Origin: Suilimivivens sp964393865
GTDB taxonomy: Bacteria; Bacillota; Clostridia; Lachnospirales; Lachnospiraceae
Direction of reading: 5' to 3'
DNA: 64,000 nt
NCBI GenBank assembly: GCA_964393865.1
Contig: CAYMUW010000001.1
Coordinates: forward strand, 62,001-126,000
Shown: positions 43,186-52,231 of the stretch, in pieces
Layout of the letters: the number at the start of each line of letters is the position of its first letter
How positions within the stretch are numbered: position 1 is the stretch's first letter
Notes under the pieces: model-generated
The model's input: the letters and a program-made list of their open reading frames with translations, nothing else
Told to the model about the DNA's origin: nothing
Database searches by the model: none
Made by a program: the position numbers and the translations under genes

Positions 43186-43994
43186 ATGAAAAAAGATACT
43201 TTACATGTGATGCTGGTTTATACGAAAACGATTATGAAGGCATGGTTTCAATACAGATCGAACGCTCTGCTTAGTTCCCTTACGGTTTTTCTGCGGGAAG
43301 CTACAGGAATTATTGTGATTTATTTAACCCTGCTTAAGTTCGGAACCATGGGTGGATGGAATATTTATGAACTGCTGTTTCTGTTCAGTCTTTTATTTTT
43401 GACCTATGGTATTATGATTATCTTTTTTACAGGACTTAGGGATTTTGGAAAAACGGTTCGAGACGGAGGCTTTGATCGGTTTATCCTGCGCCCGAGAGGG
43501 CTGCTTTTTCAGGTTATATTTACTAACGCTGACTGGTTTGCGGCGGTGGGACATGGGGGATTGGGAGTTGTACTGTTTGTCATTACTGCTAATCGGGTAG
43601 GGATTGAATGGAACCCGGTGAATATTTTATATTATATATTTACAGTAATAGGCGGAGTGCTGATACAGGGAGCAGTTTTTCTGCTGCTTGCAGCCTTAAA
43701 TATTATCTTCTGGAGACAAACAGCTTAAAGGAGCTGTTTTACTGGAACATGAGGAAGTTTGCAGGGTATCCCATCAGTATTTTCCATAAGGTAATTCAAA
43801 TTATTATGATCTATGTAGTTCCCTTTGCGTTTGTGAATTATTTTCCGGCGCAGTTTCTGCTTCGGAAACCGGATATGGCGCAGTATCCGGCGGTTTATAT
43901 GTATATCACGCCAGTTGTTGGAATCGCCATGTATATGCTGGCATATGGATTTTGGAAATACAGCCTGAGATTTTATAAAAGCTCAGGGAATTAA
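43186..43994 (+). pseudogene. ABC-2 permease (DUF990-like) interrupted by a -1 frameshift
   Basis: The first frame (43186-43728) codes for 180 residues with five helices and ends after 'IIFWRQTA'. The next frame continues the family sequence ('TNSLKELFYWNMRKFAGYPISIF' to 'YGFWKYSLRFYKSSGN', stop 43994). Joining them near 43711-43725 gives a normal permease of about 268 residues. One base seems to be missing around TGGAGACAAAC. It may be a real mutation, an assembly error, or, less likely, programmed frameshifting (no slippery heptamer seen). The start at 43186 has GGAGGGAG upstream. Confidence 0.8.
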
Positions 43995-44063
43995 GTTTTC
44001 TGGATGCTTGGCAGTCTGCATTTAACAAAGCCTTGGCAATAACATTTTGTTTTAAGCAACCAC

Positions 44064-44091
44064 TTGACAAACCCTGCAATCATGGTATATT
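44064..44091 (+). promoter_or_regulatory. Promoter of the T-box/ileS transcript
   Basis: TTGACA at 44064-44069, 16 bases, TATATT at 44086-44091. Confidence 0.65.
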
Positions 44092-44104
44092 TTTTAATTT
44101 ATAG

Positions 44105-44372
44105 AAAGGCAATGACGAAGACAGTAGCTATTTTTCGAACATTACAGAGAGCCGGGATGGGTGTGAACCGGTATAAGTAGAAGAAGCAGCAAATATCACT
44201 TCTGAGCTGCGGACTGAAAAGCATTGAGTAGGTTTTGCCGGAGTTCCTCCGTTATGGGAAGCCATATTAAACCGATATCGGCATATATGAGACGTATCGG
44301 CGCGTATGATGTAAACAGGTGGTATAACGCGGTAACTTTTTGCCCCGTCCTTTTTACGGACGGGGCTTTTTG
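44105..44372 (+). promoter_or_regulatory. T-box riboswitch specific for isoleucine tRNA
   Basis: The leader has the Stem I landmarks (AGAGAGCCGGGATGGGTGTGA), a specifier loop with ATC (44195-44197, an isoleucine codon) in the usual AATATCACT context, Stem III (CGGAG...CTCCG), and the T-box AACAGGTGGTATAACGCGG (44314-44332) with its TGGT bulge that pairs with the uncharged tRNA end (ACCA). Uncharged tRNA-Ile would favour the antiterminator and let ileS be transcribed. Confidence 0.9.
44342..44371 (+). terminator. T-box regulated terminator
   Basis: GCCCCGTCC at 44342-44350 pairs perfectly with GGACGGGGC at 44358-44366, followed by five T. Confidence 0.9.
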
Positions 44373-44434
44373 CGTCGCTAAGCATTCTCAGTCTTTGCAA
44401 CGGCGGGAAGAAAAGAAAGGAAAGGAAGAAGACC

Positions 44435-47400
44435 ATGTATCAAAAAGTATCTACAGACCTGAATTTTGTGGAACGCGAAAAAGAAGTTGAAAAGTTTTGG
44501 AAAGAAAATGATATTTTTAAGAAAAGTATGGAAAACCGTAAGGAAGGCCCTACCTATACCTTCTATGACGGCCCTCCTACTGCAAATGGCAAGCCCCATA
44601 TCGGTCATGTGCTTACCCGTGTCATCAAGGATATGATCCCCAGATACCGCACCATGAAGGGCTATATGGTGCCCCGTAAGGCAGGATGGGATACCCACGG
44701 GCTTCCCGTAGAGCTGGAGGTGGAGAAGCTTCTTGGACTGGACGGCAAAGAGCAGATCGAAGAGTACGGACTTGATCCCTTTATCAGCAAATGTAAGGAA
44801 AGCGTTTGGAAATACAAGGGCATGTGGGAGGATTTCTCCGGCACGGTAGGATTTTGGGCCGATATGGATGATCCCTATGTTACCTACCATGATGATTTCA
44901 TTGAGTCCGAATGGTGGGCGCTGAAGCAGATTTGGGATAAGGGCTTATTATATAAGGGCTTTAAGATTGTACCTTATTGCCCCAGATGCGAAACCCCTCT
45001 TTCTTCCCACGAGGTAGCACAGGGCTATAAGGCTGTTAAGGAACGTTCCGCCGTAGTTCGTTTTAAGGTAGTAGGTGAGGAGGCTTATTTCCTGGCTTGG
45101 ACCACAACGCCCTGGACCCTTCCCTCCAATGTGGCTCTTTGTGTAAATCCGGATGAAACCTATGTAAAGGTTCAGGCAGCAGACGGTTATACCTATTACA
45201 TGGCACAGGCGCTTCTTGACAATGTACTTGGCAAGCTGGCTGAGGATGGGAAAGCAGCCTATGAAATTCTGGAAACCTATACCGGTAAGGACTTAGAGTA
45301 TAAAGAATATGAGCCGCTCTTTGCCTGTACAGGAGAGGCAGCCAAAAAGCAGCATAAGAAAGGACATTTCGTAACCTGTGACAGCTATGTTACCATGACA
45401 GACGGTACTGGTATCGTTCATATTGCACCGGCCTTTGGTGAGGACGATGCCCAGGTGGGACGCAAATATGATCTGCCTTTTGTTCAGTTTGTAAACGGCA
45501 AGGGTGAAATGACGGAGGAAACTCCTTATGCAGGCTTGTTCGTAAAGGATGCAGACCCTAAGGTTTTGGTTGATCTGGATAAGGAAGGCAAGCTGTTTGA
45601 TGCTCCCAAATTTGAGCATGATTATCCTTTCTGCTGGAGATGTGACACGCCGCTGATCTACTATGCAAGAGAATCCTGGTTTATCAAGATGACAGCGGTT
45701 CGTGATGATCTGGTTCGCAATAACAAGACGGTCAACTGGATTCCCGAATCCATCGGTGAGGGGCGTTTCGGCAACTGGCTTGAAAATATTCAGGACTGGG
45801 GTGTTTCCCGTAACCGTTATTGGGGTACTCCTTTAAATATCTGGGAATGCGAAGGCTGCGGACATCAGGAGTCAATCGGTTCCAGGGAAGAACTGGAAAA
45901 GCTAAGCGGCAATCCTGAAGCAATGACTGTGGAGCTGCACAGACCTTACATTGATGAAATTACCTGTACCTGTCCTGAGTGTGGTAAGACCATGAAAAGA
46001 GTGCCGGAGGTAATTGACTGCTGGTTTGACTCTGGAGCAATGCCTTTTGCGCAGCATCATTATCCTTTTGAAAATAAAGAGCTGTTTGAGGCACAGTTCC
46101 CGGCGCAGTTTATCTCCGAGGCTGTGGACCAGACCCGTGGATGGTTCTATTCCCTGATGGCAGAGTCCACGCTGTTATTTAATGTAGCGCCTTATGAGAA
46201 TGTAATCGTTTTGGGACATGTACAGGATGAAAACGGCCAGAAGATGAGCAAGAGTAAGGGAAATGCGGTTGACCCCTTTGAAGCGCTGGCTACTTATGGA
46301 GCAGATGCGATTCGCTGGTATTTTTACATTAACTCTGCACCATGGCTTCCCAACAGATTCCATGGAAAGGCGGTCATGGAAGGACAGCGTAAGTTCCTTG
46401 GTACGCTGTGGAATACCTACGCGTTCTTTATCCTTTATGCAAATATTGATGATTTTGATGCAACGAAATATACATTGGAATATGATAAGCTTCCGGTGAT
46501 GGATAAGTGGCTGCTGTCCAAGTTAAATACGGCCATCAGGGAGGTGGATGAGAATCTGGATAACTATCGGATTCCTGAGGCTGCAAGAGTTTTAGATAAC
46601 TTTGTGGATGAAATGAGCAACTGGTATGTGCGCCGTTGTCGTGAGCGTTTCTGGGCAAAGGGCATGGAGCAGGATAAGATTAACGCTTATATGACTCTTT
46701 ATACCGCATTGGTTGAAATCTGCAAGTGTGCGGCGCCTATGGTTCCTTTTATGACAGAGGAGATTTACCAGAATCTGGTCAGAACCAATGATAAGGCGGC
46801 TCCTGAAAGTATTCATTTATGTGACTTCCCTGCGGCACAGGATTCTATGATCGACAAAAAGCTTGAGGAGAGCATGGAGGAGGTTCTGGATATTGTTGTT
46901 ATGGGGCGTGCAGCGCGTAATGCGGCCAACATCAAGAACCGTCAGCCTATCGGAACCATGTATGTGAAGGCACCTCATACCCTTGATGACTACTTTAAGG
47001 ATATCATTGAAGATGAGCTTAATGTAAAGGAAGTTGTGTTTAAGGAGGATGTCAGCGATCTTACCAGCTACAGCTTTAAGCCCCAGCTTAAGACGGTAGG
47101 GCCTAAATACGGTAAGCAGCTTGGCGGTATCAGAGAATATCTGGCAGCGGTAGACGGAACAGAAGCGATGAAGCAGCTGAAGGCAGAGGGAGCACTTAAA
47201 TTCGAAGTAAATGGTGTAGAAATTTCTCTCGCAGAAGAGGATCTGCTGATTGACGTAGCACAAAGGGAAGGCTTTGTTACGGAGGCCGACAATTATGTTA
47301 CGGTTGTTCTGGATACCAATTTGTCGCCGGAGCTGATTGAGGAAGGATTTGTCTATGAGGTGATCAGCAAAATCCAGACGATGCGTAAGGATGCAGGCTT

Positions 47401-47590
47401 TGAGGTGATGGATCATATTAAGGTGGCGATCAATGGTAATGAGAAGCTTGCGGAACTCGTAAACAAGAATCAGGCGGCTATTTCCGAGAAGGTGCTGGCA
47501 GATGAAATTGTAACGGATACGGAGCTGTCAGCTTTAAAAGAATGGAATGTAAACGGCGAGAAGGTTACCATTGGCGTAGAGAAATTATAG
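44435..47590 (+). CDS. ileS: Isoleucyl-tRNA synthetase, long (type 2) form
   Basis: The 1051-residue class I synthetase has HIGH at 55-58 ('PHIGH'), KMSKS at 603-607, an editing CP1 domain between them and a tRNA-anticodon domain (about 690-850). The length and the 'GWDTHGLPVELEVEKLLG' block mark the eukaryote-like type 2 IleS, a form associated in several bacteria with tolerance to mupirocin. It charges tRNA-Ile in the cytoplasm and is controlled by the T-box upstream. Confidence 0.95.
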   Translation: MYQKVSTDLNFVEREKEVEKFWKENDIFKKSMENRKEGPTYTFYDGPPTANGKPHIGHVLTRVIKDMIPRYRTMKGYMVPRKAGWDTHGLPVELEVEKLLGLDGKEQIEEYGLDPFISKCKESVWKYKGMWEDFSGTVGFWADMDDPYVTYHDDFIESEWWALKQIWDKGLLYKGFKIVPYCPRCETPLSSHEVAQGYKAVKERSAVVRFKVVGEEAYFLAWTTTPWTLPSNVALCVNPDETYVKVQAADGYTYYMAQALLDNVLGKLAEDGKAAYEILETYTGKDLEYKEYEPLFACTGEAAKKQHKKGHFVTCDSYVTMTDGTGIVHIAPAFGEDDAQVGRKYDLPFVQFVNGKGEMTEETPYAGLFVKDADPKVLVDLDKEGKLFDAPKFEHDYPFCWRCDTPLIYYARESWFIKMTAVRDDLVRNNKTVNWIPESIGEGRFGNWLENIQDWGVSRNRYWGTPLNIWECEGCGHQESIGSREELEKLSGNPEAMTVELHRPYIDEITCTCPECGKTMKRVPEVIDCWFDSGAMPFAQHHYPFENKELFEAQFPAQFISEAVDQTRGWFYSLMAESTLLFNVAPYENVIVLGHVQDENGQKMSKSKGNAVDPFEALATYGADAIRWYFYINSAPWLPNRFHGKAVMEGQRKFLGTLWNTYAFFILYANIDDFDATKYTLEYDKLPVMDKWLLSKLNTAIREVDENLDNYRIPEAARVLDNFVDEMSNWYVRRCRERFWAKGMEQDKINAYMTLYTALVEICKCAAPMVPFMTEEIYQNLVRTNDKAAPESIHLCDFPAAQDSMIDKKLEESMEEVLDIVVMGRAARNAANIKNRQPIGTMYVKAPHTLDDYFKDIIEDELNVKEVVFKEDVSDLTSYSFKPQLKTVGPKYGKQLGGIREYLAAVDGTEAMKQLKAEGALKFEVNGVEISLAEEDLLIDVAQREGFVTEADNYVTVVLDTNLSPELIEEGFVYEVISKIQTMRKDAGFEVMDHIKVAINGNEKLAELVNKNQAAISEKVLADEIVTDTELSALKEWNVNGEKVTIGVEKL

Positions 47591-47601
47591 GATGGTTTTA
47601 T

Positions 47602-47642
47602 AAAAGTACCTCATGGTGATATGCTCATTATGGGGTACTTTT
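47602..47642 (+). terminator. Terminator after ileS
   Basis: AAAAGTACC at 47602-47610 pairs with GGTACTTTT at 47634-47642. Confidence 0.75.
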
Positions 47643-47676
47643 ACCTGTTTTTTAGCTAATATATAGATTAAAAACC

Positions 47677-47705
47677 TTGTAGACTAAGTTGTTTTGTAGT
47701 ACAAT
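47677..47705 (+). promoter_or_regulatory. Sigma-A promoter of the glycogen phosphorylase gene
   Basis: TTGTAG at 47677-47682, 17 bases, TACAAT at 47700-47705. Confidence 0.55.
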
Positions 47706-47748
47706 GAAGGACGAAAAAAACTAGACGGTTTAGATGGAGGAGAAAAAT

Positions 47749-50235
47749 ATGGCCAAAAAGACGAATGCACCGGCGCTTACTTTTGACAAGGATTTGTTTA
47801 AAAGAAGCGTGCTCTATAACGTAAAAACCTTATATAGAAAAACCCTGGAGGAGGCAAGTCCTCAACAGATTTTTCAGGCAGTAGCTTATGCAATCAAGGA
47901 TGTTGTAGTTGACAACTGGTTAAATACCCAGAAGGAATATGATAGGCAGGACCCCAAGATGGTGTATTATTTATCGATGGAATTTCTGATGGGACGTGCT
48001 CTGGGAAACAATATTATTAACCTGCAGGCATATAAACCTGTAAAGGAAGCATTGGATGAACTGGGACTTGACTTGAATATTGTTGAGGATCAGGAGCCGG
48101 ATGCGGCATTAGGTAACGGCGGTTTGGGACGATTGGCAGCATGTTTCCTTGATTCTCTTGCAACCTTAGGCTATGCGGCATATGGATGCGGTATCAGATA
48201 CCGTTACGGTATGTTTAAGCAGGAGATCAGAGACGGTTATCAGGTAGAGGTACCCGATAACTGGCTGGTTGACGGAAATCCCTTTGAACTGAGAAGACCG
48301 GAATATGCCAAGGAAGTGAAATTCGGCGGTTATGTAAATGTACATATTGATGAGAACGGAAGAGGGAATTATGTCCAGGAAGGTTATCAGAGCGTAAGGG
48401 CTATTCCTTATGATCTTCCGATTGTAGGTTATGGCAACGGTATCGTAAATACGCTGCGTATCTGGAATGCGGAGGCAGTAGAGTGCTTCCAGCTTGACTC
48501 CTTTGACAAGGGAGATTATCAGAAGGCGGTAGAGCAGGAAAATCTTGCAAGAAATATTGTTGAGGTACTTTATCCTAATGACAATCACTATGCCGGTAAG
48601 GAATTGAGACTGAAACAGCAGTATTTCTTTATTTCCGCTTCCGTGCAGGAGGCAGTTGCCAAATATATGCGTAAGCATGATGATGTGCGCAAGTTCTATG
48701 AGAAGGTTACTTTCCAGCTCAATGATACCCATCCTACAGTTGCAGTGGCAGAGCTGATGAGAATTTTGATGGATGAATATTATCTTACATGGGACGAGGC
48801 ATGGGAGGTTACCACCAAGACCTGTGCATATACCAATCATACCATTATGGCGGAAGCGCTGGAAAAATGGCCTATTGAGCTGTTTTCAAGACTGCTTCCC
48901 AGAATCTATCAGATTATTGAAGAGATCAACCGCAGATTTATTTTGAGAATACAGGAGCTGTATCCCGGTAATCAGGAGAAGATCCGTAAGATGGCAATCA
49001 TCTATGATGGACAGGTAAAGATGGCGCACCTTGCTATTGCAGCCGGCTATTCCGTAAACGGTGTGGCAAGACTTCATACGGAAATTCTGAAAAAGCAGGA
49101 GCTTAAGGATTTCTACGAGATGATGCCTGAGAAGTTTAACAATAAGACCAACGGTATCACACAGAGACGTTTCCTGCTTCACGGCAATCCGCTTCTGGCA
49201 GACTGGGTTACTGCCCACGTTGGAAGTGACTGGATCACAGACCTTCCCAAGATCAGTAAGCTGAGGATTTATGCGGATGATGAAAAGGCACAGCAGGAAT
49301 TTATGAACATTAAGTATCAGAATAAGGTTCGCCTGGCACAGTACATTCTTGAGAATAACGGCATTGAGGTTGATCCCCGTTCTATCTTTGATGTACAGGT
49401 TAAGAGACTGCATGAATACAAGCGTCAGCTTCTTAATATTCTGCATGTTATGTACTTGTATAATACGCTGAAGGACAATCCGGATATGGATTTTTATCCC
49501 AGAACCTTTATCTTTGGCGCCAAGGCAGCAGCCGGTTATTACAATGCCAAAATGACGATTAAGCTGATTAACTCCGTAGCGGATGTGGTAAATAACGATC
49601 CTGCCATTAACGGTAAGCTTAAGGTTGTATTTATTGAGAATTACAGGGTATCCAATGCAGAAATGATTTTTGCGGCAGCAGATGTTTCTGAGCAGATTTC
49701 TACAGCAAGCAAGGAAGCATCCGGTACCGGAAACATGAAGTTTATGTTAAACGGTGCTCTTACCATCGGAACCATGGATGGTGCGAATGTAGAGATTGTA
49801 GAGGAAGTGGGAGAAGAAAATGCATTTATCTTCGGACTTTCCTCGGATGAAGTTATCAATTATGAAAATCACGGCGGATATGATCCCAATGAGATTTTCA
49901 ACAATGATCCTGATGTGAGACGAGTATTGATGCAGCTGATCAATGGAACCTTTGCTCCCAACGATCCTGACAGATTTAGAACACTGTACAATTCCCTTCT
50001 TAATACACTCAGCACTGCTAAGGCAGATACCTACTTTATTCTTAAGGACTTCCGTCCCTATGCAGAGGCACAAAAGAGAGTCGAGGCTGCATATCGCGAT
50101 GAAAAGGGATGGGCAAGAAGTGCTATTTTGAATGTGGCGTCCAGCGGAAAGTTTACTTCCGACAGAACCATTCAGGAGTATGTGGATGATATCTGGCATT
50201 TGGATAAGGTGGTATTGCCGAAGAAAAATGCGTGA
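47749..50235 (+). CDS. glgP: Glycogen/starch/maltodextrin phosphorylase
   Basis: The 828-residue GT35 enzyme has 'LGNGGLGRLAACFLDSLA', 'QLNDTHPTVAVAELMRIL', 'FDVQVKRLHEYKRQLLN', and the PLP site 'EASGTGNMKFMLNGAL' with K664. It releases glucose-1-phosphate from the ends of storage or dietary alpha-glucan using phosphate. No other glycogen genes are near. The start at 47749 has GGAGGAGA upstream; the ATG at 47734 lies inside that site. Confidence 0.95.
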   Translation: MAKKTNAPALTFDKDLFKRSVLYNVKTLYRKTLEEASPQQIFQAVAYAIKDVVVDNWLNTQKEYDRQDPKMVYYLSMEFLMGRALGNNIINLQAYKPVKEALDELGLDLNIVEDQEPDAALGNGGLGRLAACFLDSLATLGYAAYGCGIRYRYGMFKQEIRDGYQVEVPDNWLVDGNPFELRRPEYAKEVKFGGYVNVHIDENGRGNYVQEGYQSVRAIPYDLPIVGYGNGIVNTLRIWNAEAVECFQLDSFDKGDYQKAVEQENLARNIVEVLYPNDNHYAGKELRLKQQYFFISASVQEAVAKYMRKHDDVRKFYEKVTFQLNDTHPTVAVAELMRILMDEYYLTWDEAWEVTTKTCAYTNHTIMAEALEKWPIELFSRLLPRIYQIIEEINRRFILRIQELYPGNQEKIRKMAIIYDGQVKMAHLAIAAGYSVNGVARLHTEILKKQELKDFYEMMPEKFNNKTNGITQRRFLLHGNPLLADWVTAHVGSDWITDLPKISKLRIYADDEKAQQEFMNIKYQNKVRLAQYILENNGIEVDPRSIFDVQVKRLHEYKRQLLNILHVMYLYNTLKDNPDMDFYPRTFIFGAKAAAGYYNAKMTIKLINSVADVVNNDPAINGKLKVVFIENYRVSNAEMIFAAADVSEQISTASKEASGTGNMKFMLNGALTIGTMDGANVEIVEEVGEENAFIFGLSSDEVINYENHGGYDPNEIFNNDPDVRRVLMQLINGTFAPNDPDRFRTLYNSLLNTLSTAKADTYFILKDFRPYAEAQKRVEAAYRDEKGWARSAILNVASSGKFTSDRTIQEYVDDIWHLDKVVLPKKNA

Positions 50236-50325
50236 AAATATGTTGTAAAAGACCCGGCGATAAGATATGATAAATTTACAGGAACTTATTCTTGAACAAT
50301 CTGTTTCGGAAGGGGGAAGATGTAA

Positions 50326-50517
50326 ATGGGAACCAATCTCGGCAGGGGTGACAATGTGATGAAGGAGATGGCCCGTGAGGTCAATCTGGCAGAGCATGAC
50401 AGACGGACAGAGGCAGGCAAGCCTGTGAGTCCCTCTCAAAAGAAAGCAGGAATGATTGCATGCTGTGGTTTGGTGGCAGTGATCGTAATAATTGTGCTTA
50501 TGTTTGTTATTTTTTAA
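50326..50517 (+). CDS. Small membrane protein, 63 residues, unknown
   Basis: A polar N-terminal half ('EMAREVNLAEHDRRTEAGKP') is followed by one C-terminal membrane helix (about 42-62) ending 'MFVIF', a tail-anchored shape. GGGGGA lies about 9 bases before the ATG; an in-frame ATG at 50359 with AGGGGTGA upstream is a second option. A terminator follows at 50537. No family is recognised. Confidence 0.6.
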   Translation: MGTNLGRGDNVMKEMAREVNLAEHDRRTEAGKPVSPSQKKAGMIACCGLVAVIVIIVLMFVIF

Positions 50518-50536
50518 TCAAATAGCTCTAAAGAGA

Positions 50537-50574
50537 AAGTGTTGCCTGAATCAAGGATACAGGCAGCACTTTTC
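50537..50574 (+). terminator. Terminator after the small membrane protein
   Basis: AAAGTGTTGCCTG at 50537-50549 pairs (one G-U) with CAGGCAGCACTTT at 50561-50573, ending in TTTT. Confidence 0.75.
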
Positions 50575-50645
50575 CATTATGGACAGCTGCAAGTGAAGTA
50601 TTATGGTAAGAGAAGGGAAAATAATAATGGGAAAGGGGTGTTACT

Positions 50646-52115
50646 ATGTTAAAGAGTGTTCAATTTACGGAAAAACCGGAGGATGAGGAATTAAAAAGAC
50701 GATTAAAGGCTGCAAGGGAAAAGCTGGCAGGGCAGCAGATGTTGATTAAGGAGCATAAAATTCCGGTTCTGGTGCTGGTAGAAGGCTGGGGAACAGCGGG
50801 AAAGGGAAGCTTAATAGGGGAGCTGATTCAAAACATTGACCCCAGATTTTTTAAGGTAGCTCCTATGGATCAACCCACCGAGGAGGAGCGGAGAAAGCCT
50901 TTTCTGTGCAGGTATTTTGTTAAAATACCGGAGGCCGGCAAGTTTACGTTTCTGGATTCGGGCTGGATGGACGAGGTTACCAGAGCCCGACTGCATGGAG
51001 ATATGGATCAGAAAACTTATGAACAAAGGATCGACAGCATCAGGAGATTTGAAAGACAGCTGACAGATAACGGATATCTGGTTATGAAGTTTTTCTGCCA
51101 TATCAGCAAAAAGGAACAAAAAAAGCGTATCGGGGAGCTGGAGCAGTCAGTGGACACCAGATGGAGAGTCAGTGAAAACGACAGATGGCAGAATAAGCAT
51201 TACGACAAATGTGAGGAGGTATTCGGCCGGTATCTGGAGGATACCAATACGCCTTCCGCGCCCTGGTATGTGATTGATTCCAAATCCAAAAAATGGGCGG
51301 AGCTTCAGGCGCTTGAAATTTTGACCCAGGGCATTGATATAACGCTGCAGAACCAAAGTTTGGCGGTGCCTCTCCTGCAGAATGTTTTTCCCCTTGTTAA
51401 GATGCCGAAGCTGGCTGAGATATCGCTGGACCAGGCTGTGGAGGAAGAGGAATATAAGGAAGAGTTAAAGAGTCTGCAGGGACGGTTAAAGGAGCTTCAT
51501 AACCGTTTATACCGAAAGAAGGTTCCTGTGGTGATTTTGTATGAAGGCTGGGATGCGGCAGGAAAAGGCGGAAACATTAAGCGGATGACAGAAGCGCTTG
51601 ATCCCAGAGGCTTTGAGGTTCAGCCTATTGCAAGTCCGGAGCCCCATGAAAAGGCAAGGCATTATCTGTGGCGGTTTTGGACCAGACTGCCGAAGACGGG
51701 ACATATTGCTATTTTTGACAGAAGCTGGTATGGACGTGTTATGGTGGAAAGACTTGAAGGCTTTTGCAGTGAAAATGACTGGAAGCGTGCCTATAATGAA
51801 ATGAATGAATTTGAAAAGGAGCTGCATGACTGGGGTGCCGTGATTATCAAATTCTGGGTTCAGATTGATAAGGATACCCAGCTTGCCAGATTTACCGACC
51901 GTCAGAACACGCCGGAAAAGCAATGGAAAATTACGGATGAAGACTGGAGAAACCGGGAAAAGTGGGATCAGTATGAAATCGCTGTAAATGAGATGATTGA
52001 AAAGACCAGTACGGCTTATGCACCGTGGCATATTCTGGAATCCGTAGATAAAAAATATGCAAGACTGAAGGCGCTTAAGATTGTGATTGAGGAATTGGAG
52101 AGAGCGCTTGCGTAA
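50646..52115 (+). CDS. pap: Polyphosphate:AMP phosphotransferase, two PPK2 domains
   Basis: The 489-residue protein is a tandem of two PPK2 modules. The first has Walker A 'EGWGTAGKGSLIGE' (from residue 46), the second 'EGWDAAGKGGNIKR' (from residue 300) followed by 'FDRSWYGRVMVERLEG'. Two-domain PPK2 enzymes are class II, making ADP from AMP and polyphosphate. The second domain has the cleaner motif set ('RSWYGR'), while the first reads 'LDSGWMDEVTRARLHG', so the C-terminal half is likely the catalytic one. Confidence 0.88.
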   Translation: MLKSVQFTEKPEDEELKRRLKAAREKLAGQQMLIKEHKIPVLVLVEGWGTAGKGSLIGELIQNIDPRFFKVAPMDQPTEEERRKPFLCRYFVKIPEAGKFTFLDSGWMDEVTRARLHGDMDQKTYEQRIDSIRRFERQLTDNGYLVMKFFCHISKKEQKKRIGELEQSVDTRWRVSENDRWQNKHYDKCEEVFGRYLEDTNTPSAPWYVIDSKSKKWAELQALEILTQGIDITLQNQSLAVPLLQNVFPLVKMPKLAEISLDQAVEEEEYKEELKSLQGRLKELHNRLYRKKVPVVILYEGWDAAGKGGNIKRMTEALDPRGFEVQPIASPEPHEKARHYLWRFWTRLPKTGHIAIFDRSWYGRVMVERLEGFCSENDWKRAYNEMNEFEKELHDWGAVIIKFWVQIDKDTQLARFTDRQNTPEKQWKITDEDWRNREKWDQYEIAVNEMIEKTSTAYAPWHILESVDKKYARLKALKIVIEELERALA

Positions 52116-52231
52116 GAAATCTTCAGGAAGCAATTGCAACCTTATTCGTTTTAATTTATAATAAACAACAGTATTTGTGCTTTTTTGCATAAATATGCAT
52201 CAGACAAAATGAAATGATCAGGAGGCATAAT

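Noticed and set aside
43711..43728. Programmed -1 frameshifting in the ABC permease
   Set aside because: No slippery heptamer, upstream ribosome site or downstream stem was evident; a plain mutation or sequencing error is simpler.
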